Shown piece by piece: positions 1-10,200 of a stretch of 64,000 bases of DNA. A program made the translations under genes and the position numbers. Origin of the DNA: Tritrichomonas musculus (taxonomy: Eukaryota; Parabasalia; Tritrichomonadida; Tritrichomonadidae). The number at the start of each line of letters is the position of its first letter. The stretch's first letter is position 1. Under the pieces are notes generated by a model, which had not been told where the DNA came from, made no database searches, and saw nothing but the letters and a program-made list of their open reading frames with translations. The stretch is from positions 840,486 through 904,485 of the forward strand of contig JAPFFF010000036.1 in the NCBI GenBank assembly GCA_039105265.1, in the 5' to 3' direction.

Positions 1-34
1 CATTTTTTAACTCAATACCGGTGAAAAATATGAT

Positions 35-87
35 GGTAAAAATATTGAATGGTGGAAAAAATATTGAATGGTGGGAAAAAATTGAAT
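35..87. repeat. short tandem repeat upstream of the kinase-Sel1 gene
   Basis: Three imperfect 16-19 bp copies of a motif of the form GGTGGAAAAAATATTGAAT lie in tandem, followed by a run of about 18 T at 96-113. An open frame entering the kinase gene could formally start at the ATG at 49, inside this repeat, but it would then read through the T run as a phenylalanine string. I therefore treat this stretch as 5' flanking DNA. Confidence 0.6.
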
Positions 88-135
88 GTCTTGTTTTTTT
101 TTTTTTTTTTTTATAATAATAAATTAATTATTAAA

Positions 136-2592
136 ATGAAGCCATGGGAAATTGAAAATATTCGGTTTTCGATTAATTGTAGCAACAAAAGGAAGATATT
201 GTCCAGTTATATAATTTATTATGATTCCTTTTTAAATCAAACCAATATTGCAAAGGAACAAACAAACAATATGAAAATAGTAATGAAAAAATCTAAAAAT
301 GAAACAGGAATAATGACTTATTTTATTAAAAAAGTAAAAATATTTTTATTTATATATTATACAACAATATTAATTATTGATCATGACAAAATTCAAAAAT
401 ACAAAGAAGAATTAAATTCATTAATTAATTTTTTTATATATCTAACAAGTTTTAGTGAAGAAATGTTAAACTATTATTTAAATCAAAATAATTCATATTT
501 TTCTCAATCAAATTTGGTTAATTTTGATATTAAAGATAAAATAATTAAATGTATCATTAAAAAAAGTCAATATAGAACATTAATTAGAACTCATGAAAAT
601 TCAATAGACAAAAATGGTAACATTGATTTTAATATTAAAGAAATGGTTGATATTTTTAATTATTCATCAAACAATAAATTGATAATCAATTTAAAAGACC
701 AATATTTATATATTTTAAAATCATTTGATTGTCATGTAAGTAAAAAATCATATGATCATGAAATCCAATTTTATAATAAAATTGGTAAGGTATTTCATTT
801 TATTCGTAAAAAGTATGGTCAAATTGATACTGGAGATGAAAAACATATTATACTTGAATATATTGAAGGTAAAACTTTACTCAAATTCATACAAAAAAAT
901 AAAATTGATCTATCAATCAAAATGAAAATTATTTTTGAAATTTTATTGTCTCTGCATTTCATACATTCAAATGGGTTTTTTTTAAGAGATTTAAAATGGG
1001 ATAATATCATTATTAATACATCAAATGATGCTATATTAATTGATTTCGATTCATCTAAAAGTATAAATGAGGAATTCGCTGAAGAAAATAATTCAGAACA
1101 GACATCTGATATTGGATTTTATATTTTTGCAGCTCCAGAGCAAATGAGGTCCAACAATTATTCATATAAAGTTGATAGTTATTCAGTTGGAATGATTTTT
1201 CATTTCATTGTTACAGGAATCCCTTATAATGTAAATAAAATGACATATGATTATGTGAATAATATTTTGGATTCTGGGAAAAATCTTTTGCAATCAGAGG
1301 AAATACCAAAGTGCCCTAAAGAATACAATTATTTATTAAGGATTTATAAAAATTGCCTTGATGTCAAACCAGATAAAAGGCCTGATATTAAAGACATAAT
1401 TTTAAGTATGTTACATATCAAAAGCAAAGATTTAAAAAATATCCTCAAACAAGTTATACCATATATTATAAATATAATTGAAGAAAAAATTGATCTTTTT
1501 CAAAATAATTCATTTTTCTATTATTCCCTCGGTGATTGTTATTTGCAAGAAAATATTTGCCAGAACATTGAAAAGTCTATTAATTATTTAGTCATTTCTT
1601 CAAAAGAAAAAAATGTAGATGCGCAATATCTTTTAGGATTGATTTATTTAGAAGGTAAATATGTAAATCCTAATATCAATGATGCATTTCATTTTTTTAA
1701 TCTTGCAGCTGATCAGAATAATATAAATGCCCAATATATGGTTTGGAAGATTATGTTTTATAAGGACACAGTTCTTTATTTAACCTTAGCTGCTGACAAT
1801 AATGATTCATTAGCACAATATAAACTCGGGGAAATGTATTTAATAGGACGATATGTTAAAAAGGATATTTATAAATCTATTTATTATTTAAGACTTTCAG
1901 CATGCCAAAATAATGTAAAAGCTCAAATTCTTCTTTCTATAATTTACCGAGAAGGGAAATGTATCAAAAAAGATATAAAAAAATCAATTTATTATTTATT
2001 ATTAGCCGCAAATCAAAAATCTTCAAATGCACAGCTACGTTTAGGCATTATTTATTTAGCAGAGCCTTTATATCATGATATAAAAAAATCAATTTATTAT
2101 TTGTCACTTGCTGCAGATCAAAAAGATATTACTGCTCTTGATATTCTTGCAAGTCTTTATTATGAAGGCAAATATACTCGTAGAGATATTCAAAAAGCAA
2201 TTTATTATTTTACAATTGCAGCAAATCAAAATGATTCTATTGCACAAGTTCATCTCTGGTCAATTTATTTTTACGGTATGTTTATTTCTAAAGATATTAA
2301 TAAAGCAATTCATTATCTAAAATTAGCTGCAAATCAAAATCATGCACAGAGTCAGCATAATTTAGGAGTTTTATTATATGATGGAATATATATATATCGT
2401 GATATAAACAAAGCTATTCATTATTTAACATTATCTGCAAAAAAACATTGCCCTATTTCATATGGACACTTGGGAAAAATTTATTTTGAAACAGGTAATT
2501 GTCAACAAGATATACGTAAAGCAATTGATTTTTGCATGAAAGGTGCCAATCAAAATGATCCTTTTTCACAATATCAGTTAGGGAGAATTTAA
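136..2592 (+). pseudogene. protein kinase with Sel1-repeat tail, first block of a broken gene
   Basis: The N-terminal block encodes a eukaryotic-type protein kinase followed by Sel1 repeats. I start at the ATG at 136 because the earlier ATG at 49 lies in a tandem repeat and poly-T. From 136: likely ATP-binding Lys195 (ILK), a degenerate glycine loop, catalytic RDLKWDN with Asp285, a DFD triplet at 303-305 in place of DFG, APE at 333-335, DSYSVG after it, and an Arg in DKRPD closing the C-lobe near residue 420. Key catalytic residues are present, so activity is possible. About ten Sel1 repeats of ~36 residues follow (pattern AQYxLGxxYxxGxYxxxDIxKAIxYLxLAANQN); the third is shortened. Sel1 repeats form TPR-like alpha solenoids that bind partners. 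The frame stops at 2592 in the middle of a repeat, and more Sel1 code follows in another frame, so this is either a truncated kinase or the 5' part of a pseudogene. Substrate unknown. Confidence 0.8.
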
Positions 2593-2596
2593 ATAA

Positions 2597-3637
2597 ATAA
2601 ATAAAGAGACATTAAAAAGGCAATATGAATTAGGACAATTATACTATGATGGCATTTATATCAATCAAGATATTAACCAATCAATTTATTATTTTAATTT
2701 AGCTGCTAATAATAATAACCCAAAAGCTGAATATCAACTTGGTCTATTATATTATGAAGGTAAGTATGTTAATTTTAATGTCAATAAATCAATTCGATAT
2801 TTTACTCTTGCAGCAAACAATAATAATCCAATGGCTCAATTCAATCTTGGGATGATATATTTTGATGCTCATGATATCGAAAAAGCAATCCATTATTTAT
2901 CTTTATCAGCTGAAAAAAATGTTCCGATTTCACAATTTTATCTTGGACTGCTTTATTGGACAGGTGACTATATCATTAAAGATATCAATAAAGCTATTTA
3001 TTACTTGTCATTAGCTTCAAATCAAAATCATGTAGATTCTCAATATTTACTTGGGATTATATATATACAGAGTATATACCAAGATGTGGATAAAGCAATT
3101 CATTATCTTAAATTAGCCGCTATTCAAAATGATTTATCTGCTCAGAAATACCTTGCATATATTTATTATAATTTTAAAAAAGATATCAAAAATGCAATTC
3201 ATTATTTATCTTTAGCAATAAAACATAATGATATAGAATCACAATTTTACCTAGGACAGATGTATTTCAAACGAAAAAATAATCCATATAGAAATATATC
3301 AAAAGCCATATATTATATAACTTTAGCAGCAAACCAAAATAATTCTAATGCTCAAGCACAACTCGGCATAATATACAATGATGGAGATGATAATATAAGT
3401 CCTGATATTAATAAATCTATTTATTATTTGACATTTGCTGCTAATCAAAATCATCCATATGCTCAGTATTATCTTGGGTTAATTTATTATTTGGGAATTC
3501 ATTTACCAAGAGATATGAACATGGCTTTACATTATTTACAACTTGCAGCAAATTTATATGAGCCAAATGCCAATGAAAAACTTGGTGATATTTTTTACCA
3601 AGGAAGATATGTTACCAAAAATATTTTTAAATATTGA
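2597..3637 (+). pseudogene. Sel1-repeat continuation, second block of the broken kinase gene
   Basis: This frame is shifted by one base against the preceding block and opens right after an ATAA-rich stretch at 2590-2605. It encodes about ten more Sel1 repeats, for example QYELGQLYYDG, AEYQLGLLYYEG and AQYYLGLIYYLG, each with a DIxKAIxYLxLAAN helix. At the junction the first block stops within a repeat (SQYQLGRI) and this block resumes near the start of the next, so roughly half a repeat was lost together with the frame. The first ATG in frame is at 2831, in the middle of a repeat, which argues against an independent gene. The block ends at a stop where an inverted segment begins (about 3630). 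Confidence 0.8.
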
Positions 3638-3868
3638 ATAGCTTTATTAATATTTTGAACCTTATATTGGGGATGATAATACAATAATCCAAGATTGCTT
3701 TGGGCATATAGATCATTTTGATTTGCTGCAAGTGTTAAATAATGAATAGCTTTCCTTATATCTTTTATATCCATATATATGTATCCAAGTTTACTTTGAA
3801 CTTTCGGTTCATTTAATTTTGCAGCTCTTTTATAATAATAAATAGCTTTATCAATATTTTTTTACCAA
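3630..3868 (-). pseudogene. inverted Sel1-repeat segment inside the kinase-Sel1 gene
   Basis: Read on the minus strand, these ~235 bases encode about two Sel1 repeats: NIDKAIYYYKRAAKLNEP, VQSKLGYIYMDI, DIRKAIHYLTLAANQND, AQSNLGLLYYH, then NINKAIQYL. The flanks on the plus strand are Sel1 code that ends in YVTKN and resumes with ISANQNHFMAQ. Turned round, the segment would fit between them, because KNIDKAIYY would follow YVTKN and NINKAIQYL would lead into ISANQNH. Both ends lie in the conserved DIxKAI-coding sequence, and ttttttaccaagg occurs near both breakpoints (about 3593 and 3858). I read this as a local inversion between similar repeat sequences. Confidence 0.75.
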
Positions 3869-3870
3869 GG

Positions 3871-4698
3871 ATATCTGCAAATCAAAATCATTTCATGGCA
3901 CAATTCAATCTTGGAATGGTTTATTATACAGGAGAATATATAAAACAAGATATTAAGAAAGCATTGCACTTTTTCGAGTGTTCAGCAAAAGGGGGTTTTC
4001 GTTTGGCCCAATTATTTCTTGCTGATTTTTATTTAGAAGGTAAATACGTCAAACAAGATATAAAAAAATCTGTTTATCTTTATAAAGAAGTTTCTCATTT
4101 ATATTATCATGCAAAAAATAATCTTGCAATTATTTTTAAAAATGGTTTAGGTAATTTCAAAGCAAACATTAGTATGGCCAAGGAATATTTAACAGAAGCA
4201 ATTAAAATAAGCGTTAATAAAAACGAATATAATCCTATATTATATTTCAATTTGGCTATCATTTATTTAAATAAATATGAAAAAGAAAAATCTAATAATC
4301 TTTTTGATGAATCAATATTTTTATTAGCTAAATCATTAGATTTCCAAATTTCAGCCACATTATTTCTTTTAGCTTTAGTTAAAAGATTTAAAAAGGATGA
4401 TTTTGAAACAACAAAAAGCAAAATTATCGAATATATCCAAAATAATATAAAATCAAAAGAAATCTTAAAGAAAATAGAAGAAGAATGGAAAGCAATTTCT
4501 TTTGTTTTTTTATTAAAGCAAGATAAACGTGATTTATTGTATACAAATTATAGAAATTATAACCTATTATATATAAATGAAAAAATAATTGATTTACAAG
4601 AGATCCAAAATAATATTATCAATATTATACAAAGCAAAAAGCATGTTATTCCTATTCAAAATGAAAAATTTTATGAAGGTTTTGCTATAAATATTTAA
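3871..4698 (+). pseudogene. C-terminal block of the broken kinase-Sel1 gene
   Basis: This block is in the same frame as the first kinase block. It opens in a Sel1 repeat (ISANQNHFMAQFNLGMVYY), carries about two more (AQLFLADFYLEG, AKNNLAIIFKNG), then leaves the repeat pattern for a tail of about 170 residues. The tail still looks helical and TPR-like (YFNLAIIYLNKYEKEKSN) and then becomes rich in Lys, Ile and Asn with no domain I recognise. It ends at a TAA followed by AT-rich DNA, so this is probably the true 3' end. The first ATG (3895) is inside a Sel1 repeat, so independent translation is unlikely. The complete gene would have spanned about 136-4698 with about 25 Sel1 repeats. Confidence 0.75.
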
Positions 4699-5011
4699 AT
4701 TGTTGAATAGAAAAGCATTAAACAATCCAAAAAGTTATATCAAATAAAGTGGAAATTATTAAAAACACCAATTTTTCAACAAAAACTAAGTTTTTTATTT
4801 GTGAATGATATTAAAAATACAAAAAGAATACTTAACAGAATATATGGCGCATTTTTGATTTTGTGAATTTTTTCAAAAGGCATTTTTGAGGTATTCTGAC
4901 AGAATTATTAAATATTAAATAATTTTGAAGATTTAAAAAAAAAAAAAAAAAAAAAATAAGTGAAGAAATAAATTGATTTGAAAAGTTTCATTCAATGCAT
5001 TTAGTGACTAA
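4699..5011. other. AT-rich intergenic stretch
   Basis: No coding signal is visible on either strand. The stretch contains a run of more than 20 A near 4936-4957 and probably holds the 3' flank of the kinase-Sel1 gene. I see no hairpin, tRNA or other recognisable element. Confidence 0.5.
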
Positions 5012-5549
5012 ATAATCACTGAAAAAACAAAGATAAAAAGAAAAGAAGAAAGTCAAAATGATTTAAATGGAATCATCGTTCGCACAAACATAAATGAAAA
5101 CAAAAAATTATCAATAAGCTTAGAAAATCAGCAAAAAGTGGTTGAATTCAAAAACTTGACACCTTACCAATTTTGGCAAAGGATTATAAAAGGATCTCAT
5201 CCTACATGGATAAAAGGCATTCCTGAAAAGACACGTGACTTGATTGAAAAATGTTGGAGTTCAGATGTTGATGAACGTCCTACTTTTGAAGAAATATTTG
5301 AAATGCTATCTCAAGACTTTTCTTATTCACCAGAAGATGTTGATTCAGAAGAAATTGACCTTTATATTGAAAAAATTAAAAGTGATGAAAAGCCAGTTGA
5401 AGATGATGTAAAATCCAAATGCGTTGATATATTTAAAGAGCAAATAAATAGTTATTGATGATCTTTTTTATGAAGCTTGCGAAATGGGAAACGCTAAAAT
5501 TGTGGAATTTCTTCTTTCTAATAAGTCATTTGATGTCAATAAAAAATAG
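5012..5549 (+). pseudogene. remnant of a kinase-ankyrin gene (kinase C-lobe plus one ankyrin repeat)
   Basis: The frame from 5012 to 5458 encodes the end of a TKL-like kinase domain: LTPYQFWQRIIKG, then IPEKTRDLIEKCW, then DERPTFEEIFEML, whose Arg is the conserved C-lobe arginine. An acidic linker follows. The frame stops at 5458, but the overlapping next frame (5451-5549) continues sensibly as DDLFYEACEMGNAKIVEFLL and SNKSFDVNKK before a stop, which is one ankyrin repeat. The kinase N-lobe, catalytic loop and activation segment are missing upstream, and there is no ATG at a sensible place. It is therefore a decayed 3' piece of a kinase-ankyrin gene with at least one frame change. Kinase-ankyrin fusions are common in trichomonads. 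Confidence 0.7.
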
Positions 5550-6121
5550 TTTTCTTTTATTTTAATTCAATTAATATAACAAAAAAATTATATTTTTATG
5601 ATATTTCTAGTCTTATGTCATCTACAACAGACATTCTTAAGATAACACTTCATGACAAAAATATTTAGATGGCATTTTAAATAGCATTATTGCAACTTTT
5701 TAGACAGTAAAAGATTGATTTAATAATTCATATTTTTAATGCTTTTTTATTTTATTTTTAAATTACATATACAGTATAGTCACAAAAGTGGAAAATGTCA
5801 TAAAGGTAAAAAAAAAAATCAGAAAAAAAGCACTCAGAAAAAGTTCATGATTATTTTTGATAAGGCTCAGAAATTTCGGACTTTTTGAATACCAGTAAAA
5901 ACAACCATAAAAGGTGAATTTTATCAGAAGATAAAAATTATTACAGATGTAACTTTTGAATCGTACGGAATTTTTAAAATTAATTTATTATATTAATATT
6001 GCTAAGAAATAAAAATGAGGATTAGGTGATGTGCAGAACTCTTTGGTGATGTGTTTTCGAAAATTTCAAGAGTTATTAGAAAGATCTTTCAGAAAAAATT
6101 GAGAGATCAACGAAGCTGAAG
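5550..6121. other. intergenic DNA without recognisable genes
   Basis: AT-rich sequence with short homopolymer runs (A run near 5809-5819). No open frame of note and no recognised repeat. GC rises slightly towards 6000-6120, just before the next kinase remnant, so the last 100 bases may be decayed 5' sequence of that gene. Confidence 0.45.
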
Positions 6122-6477
6122 ATGAGTGATGAGGAGTACTCATAATTAATAATGAGGTGAAGAAAGCTAATTCGTTTCCTTTAATATTTTGGAGTACGAG
6201 GATGTTTTCTCATCCCACTTAAAACATCGAATGAGTGAAGAAAAGCTTGAATCAGAGAAGAATGATAAAGAAAGTGAAGAAGAAAGAGGAAGGAGAACAA
6301 GAACGTTTTCGTTGATGATGAAGAAGAGTCGCATCAACGAATGATTTGCCAGATTGGAGAAAAAAGTGCATCTGTTACATATAAATTGATTGACAAATGA
6401 AAAACGAAGAACTTTGCATGAAAGTCTTGAAAACGGAAGAATGGAAAATGACATTCAACGATGCTCAAAACATTTGA
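6122..6477 (+). pseudogene. decayed kinase N-lobe with acidic N-terminal extension
   Basis: Short pieces in more than one frame together resemble the start of a trichomonad kinase. From about 6194 one frame gives LEYEDVFSSHLKHRMSEEKL and then a charged stretch. From 6296 another frame gives NKNVFVDDEEESHQRMICQ followed by IGEKSASVTYKLIDK, which fits beta strands 1 and 2 with a glycine-loop-like IGEKSASV. After a stop, a third piece at 6419-6474 reads MKVLKTEEWKMTFNDAQNI, which fits beta 3 with its conserved lysine. Several stops and frame changes interrupt it, so it cannot encode a working kinase. It contains the opposite end of a kinase from the remnant just upstream and lies after it, so the two are not simply halves of one gene in order. 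Confidence 0.5.
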
Positions 6478-6494
6478 CAAGAAAGTAGTATATA

Positions 6495-6549
6495 TAAATG
6501 GCGTGATTATTTAACGTCCCTTCGGTCCGTCAAATAATCCCTCCATTTA
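6495..6549. repeat. 55-bp imperfect palindrome (22-bp arms, 11-nt loop)
   Basis: The left arm reads TAAATGGCGTGATTATTT then AACG; the right arm reads CGTCAAATAATC then CCTCCATTTA. About 19 of 22 positions pair across an 11-nt loop containing TTCGG. It stands in non-coding DNA just after a decayed kinase piece. It could be a foldback or MITE-like element, or a hairpin in a 3' region. No flanking target-site duplication is obvious. Confidence 0.65.
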
Positions 6550-6573
6550 CGTCCTATTCAAGCCTATAAATGG

Positions 6574-6708
6574 CCTAAAATTGGTTGTTTTACAGCTTGT
6601 AGAAGACCCCTAGTTGATGAACTTTTCGGCCTCAAAATATGCCTAATATTGGTTGTTTTGAAGTTGTTGAGACGAACTTTTTTAAGCCCTCAGATGCCTC
6701 AAAATATG
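6574..6708. repeat. two-copy tandem repeat, 68 and 67 bp
   Basis: Copy one (6574-6641) and copy two (6642-6708) both start CCTAAnATTGGTTGTTTT and end GCCTCAAAATATG, with a more divergent middle. A further short start (CCTAAAACC) follows at 6709. No coding potential is seen. It lies directly upstream of a small ORF, so it may belong to that gene's 5' flank. Confidence 0.6.
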
Positions 6709-6756
6709 CCTAAAACCTATGATTAAAATTTATTTATATTTAAAATCTGATAAAGA

Positions 6757-7026
6757 ATGTCGGCTGTCTCAGTAGATGGATTAAAAACTTTTATGCAAAC
6801 GAATTGTTCTGTACTATCAAATAATGAAATAGTAAATTGGATTGATGCTTTTACTTCAGAAGATGACCGTGAATATGCCTGTAGACTCTTAATAGAAACA
6901 GCAACGTTAAGTACTTGGGAAACATACAACTTTCAGGAAAATAAATCTAATATTGAATTTCATATTGAAGCTGATGATTTAGACAAAGTGATTAAAACTA
7001 TATATCTAAATAAAAATAATATATAA
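6757..7026 (+). CDS. small hypothetical protein, 89 aa
   Basis: The open frame starts at an ATG preceded by AT-rich sequence and ends at a TAA. The product, beginning MSAVSVDGLKTFMQTNCSVL, has balanced composition with hydrophobic positions spaced as in helices (NNEIVNWIDAF, REYACRLLIETATL) and an acidic C-terminal part (IEADDLDKVIKTIYL). It contains Trp, Cys and other residues rare in AT-driven junk translation, which favours a real gene. No family is recognised, and no signal peptide or membrane segment is seen. It lies 194 bp upstream of the CKK gene on the same strand. A 207-bp frame on the opposite strand overlaps it and looks like a shadow. Function unknown. Confidence 0.5.
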   Translation: MSAVSVDGLKTFMQTNCSVLSNNEIVNWIDAFTSEDDREYACRLLIETATLSTWETYNFQENKSNIEFHIEADDLDKVIKTIYLNKNNI

Positions 7027-7220
7027 TAATATAAATCAAATAATTGTATTTTAAAAATAATTTATGTGCAAAATTTATTTTTTAATCTTATTTTTTATTA
7101 AATAATTAAGATATATTTATATTTTTAAATTTCAAAAAGATAGATTTAATTTGAATTAATGTTAAAATTTACGATTATTTTTAATAGAAAACGGCCTAAC
7201 GAGTTTTTGCATAAAATAAA

Positions 7221-10200
7221 ATGGAAAATAATCAAATGCTAAAACCAACTTTACCTAAAGAGAAAAGAACTTCCCCGCGTTCACAAATGTTAGCATCGGC
7301 TTCCTCTAAAAGATCACCCCGAGTGCCAGCTCTCCCATCATCTCCAAGCGCCTTAGATGATAAAACACCAGATAAAAATGATCCATTAGTCCCAAGTCCA
7401 TTACAGTATAATAGAAGGAGTGGCTTATCTGCCAGAGGGCAGCCATCAATAGTCAGGCCGAAATTTGATTCAAATAGTCCGTCTACTTCTAGAAATCAGA
7501 AAAAACCAAGAGATAAAGCGTCAGCACGAACTCCCAGATGTGAATCTATACTCGATGTAAAAACTCATCCCAGATGCCAAAAATATGTATCAGATATCGA
7601 AAGAATTGAAAGAATAAAGAAGAAACTAACTACCAGACACGCAGAAAACGAAAGATACTACAATAGTCACTATACATCTTTTCTACGTATATTAAAAGAA
7701 GCAATAAACGAGAATCCAGCCAAAATTCCTATCGTTGTCCAGAATACGAAAATGTTTTTCGAAGGACTCCTTCAAAACTTGATCGGCAAGCGTGGAAAGC
7801 TCGACAAAGCAAACTTCGACTTTGAAGGAACTCTCAGGAGCATTCTTTCTAGTGCAGACAGCACGATAAATGATCAAAACGGATTCAAAGAACTTTTTGA
7901 AAACGGAAAACTGTCAATTGACCTTTCAAAACTAAAACAATACGAATCCGAGATCGAAGAAATTAAAGGTCTTATGCAAAAGCTCGTCGATAGACACCCT
8001 GAAAACGAGCGCTATTACAGGAAGCACTATGAATCATTCTTGAGGATTCTCAGCGAGGCGGTTAGCTCAAACAGCCAGAAGGCTCCAACTGTCATAAGGA
8101 ATACAAAGATGTTCTTCGAGGGGCTTCTGAATGGCCTTTTAGGGAAGAATGGAAGACTTAAGACTAAAAGTTTCAACTTTGAAGAAAAACTAAGAAAAGT
8201 CATTTCAAATGAAGACGACGACACAAATGATGACATTATTCAAGAGCTCATTGATGAAGAAGCTAAAAATAAGGATAACGATGAAGATGAGCAGGACAAA
8301 CTTCAAAAATTCATGTCTAATGTTAAAGAAATAAACAACATCGTGCAGCAGTTGATCGATAAATACCCAGAAAACGAAGACTATTACAGAGATCTTTATG
8401 ATTCATTCATGAAAGTTCTTAATGAAGCCATTAAAACAGATGATGAAAAGGCACCATCAATCATTCAAAATGCGAGAACATTCTTTGAAGGTCTTCTTAA
8501 TGACCAAATTGGCGAGAATGGAAAAGTTGATGATCCAGAATTTAACTTTGAAGAAAGACTCCGAAAGATTCTCTCTAAAGAAGACGACGATGATGATGAA
8601 GATGAAGACGATGATGAAAACGTGTTTGAAGATTTGATCAATAAAAAGGAAAAAGAAAAACTTCAAAAATATGAAGCAGAGCTCAAAAAAATCAACGATC
8701 TTGTTGAGCAGTTGATCGATAAACACCCAGAAAACGAAGACTATTACAGAGATCTTTATGATTCATTCATGAAAGTTCTCAAAGAAGCAATCAATACGGA
8801 TGATGAAAAGACACCATCAATCATTCAAAATGCGAGAACATTCTTTGAAGGTCTTCTCAATGACCAAATTGGCGAGAATGGAAAAGTTGATGATCCAGAA
8901 TTCAACTTTGAAGAAAGACTTCGAAAACTTCTCTCACAAGAAAACAATGAAGAAGAAGACGATAATGAAAACGTATTTAAAGATCTTCTTAATAAAAAGG
9001 AACAAGAAAAACTTCAAAAATATGAAACAGAAATCAAAGAAATCAATGATCTTGTGCAGCAATTGGTCGATAAATACCCAGAAAACGAAGACTATTACAG
9101 AGATCTTTATGATTCATTCATGAAAGTTCTTAATGAAGCAATTAAAACAGATGATGAAAAGGCACCATCAATCATTCAAAATGCGAGAACATTCTTTGAA
9201 GGTCTTCTCAATGATCAAATTGGCGAGAATGGAAAAGTTGATGATCCAGAATTCAACTTTGAAGAAAGACTTCGAAAACTTCTCTCACAAGAAAACAATG
9301 AAGAAGACGATAATGAAAATGTATTTGAAGATTTGATCAATAAAAAGGAACAAGAAAAACTTCAAAAATATGAAACAGAGCTCAAAGAAATCGACAATCT
9401 CGTACAACAATTAGTTGACAAGCATCCAGAAAACGAAGACTATTACAGAGATCTTTATGATTCATTCATGAAAATTCTCAAAGAAGCAATCAATACGGAT
9501 GATGAAAAGGCACCATCAATCATTCAAAATGCGAGAACATTCTTTGAAGGTCTTCTTAATGACCAAATTGGCGAGAATGGAAAAGTTGATGATCCAGAAT
9601 TCAACTTTGAAGAAAGACTTCGAAAACTTCTCTCACAAGAAAACAATGAAGAAGAAGACGATAATGAAAACGTATTTAAAGATCTTCTTAATAAAAAGGA
9701 ACAAGAAAAACTTCAAAAATATGAAAATGAAATTAACCAAATCAACGATCTTGTACAACAATTAGTTGACAAGCACCCAGAAAACGAAGACTATTACAGA
9801 GATCTTTATGATTCATTCATGAAAATTCTCAAAGAAGCAATCAATACGGATGATGAGAAAGCACCATCAATCATTCAAAATGCGAGAACATTCTTTGAAG
9901 GTCTTCTTAATGACCAAATTGGCGAGAATGGAAAAGTTGATGATTCAGAATTCAACTTTGAAGAAAGACTTCGAAAACTTCTCTCACAAGAAAACAATGA
10001 AGAAGAAGAAAATGAAAACGTATTTGAAGATCTTCTCAATAAAAAGGAACAAGAAAAACTTCAAAAATATGAAACAGAGCTCAAAGAAATCAACGATCTC
10101 GTACAACAATTAGTTGACAAGCATCCAGAAAACGAAGACTATTACAGAGATCTTTATGATTCATTCATGAAAATTCTCAAAGAAGCAATTAAAACAGATG

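Noticed and set aside
6167-6454. 95-codon minus-strand frame rich in Ser, Leu and Phe
   Set aside because: It is antisense to the charged kinase-remnant sequence on the plus strand; Ser/Phe-rich antisense of Glu/Lys-rich code is expected.
6723-6929. 68-codon minus-strand frame overlapping the small 89-aa ORF
   Set aside because: It is the antisense of a better plus-strand candidate and has no recognisable features.
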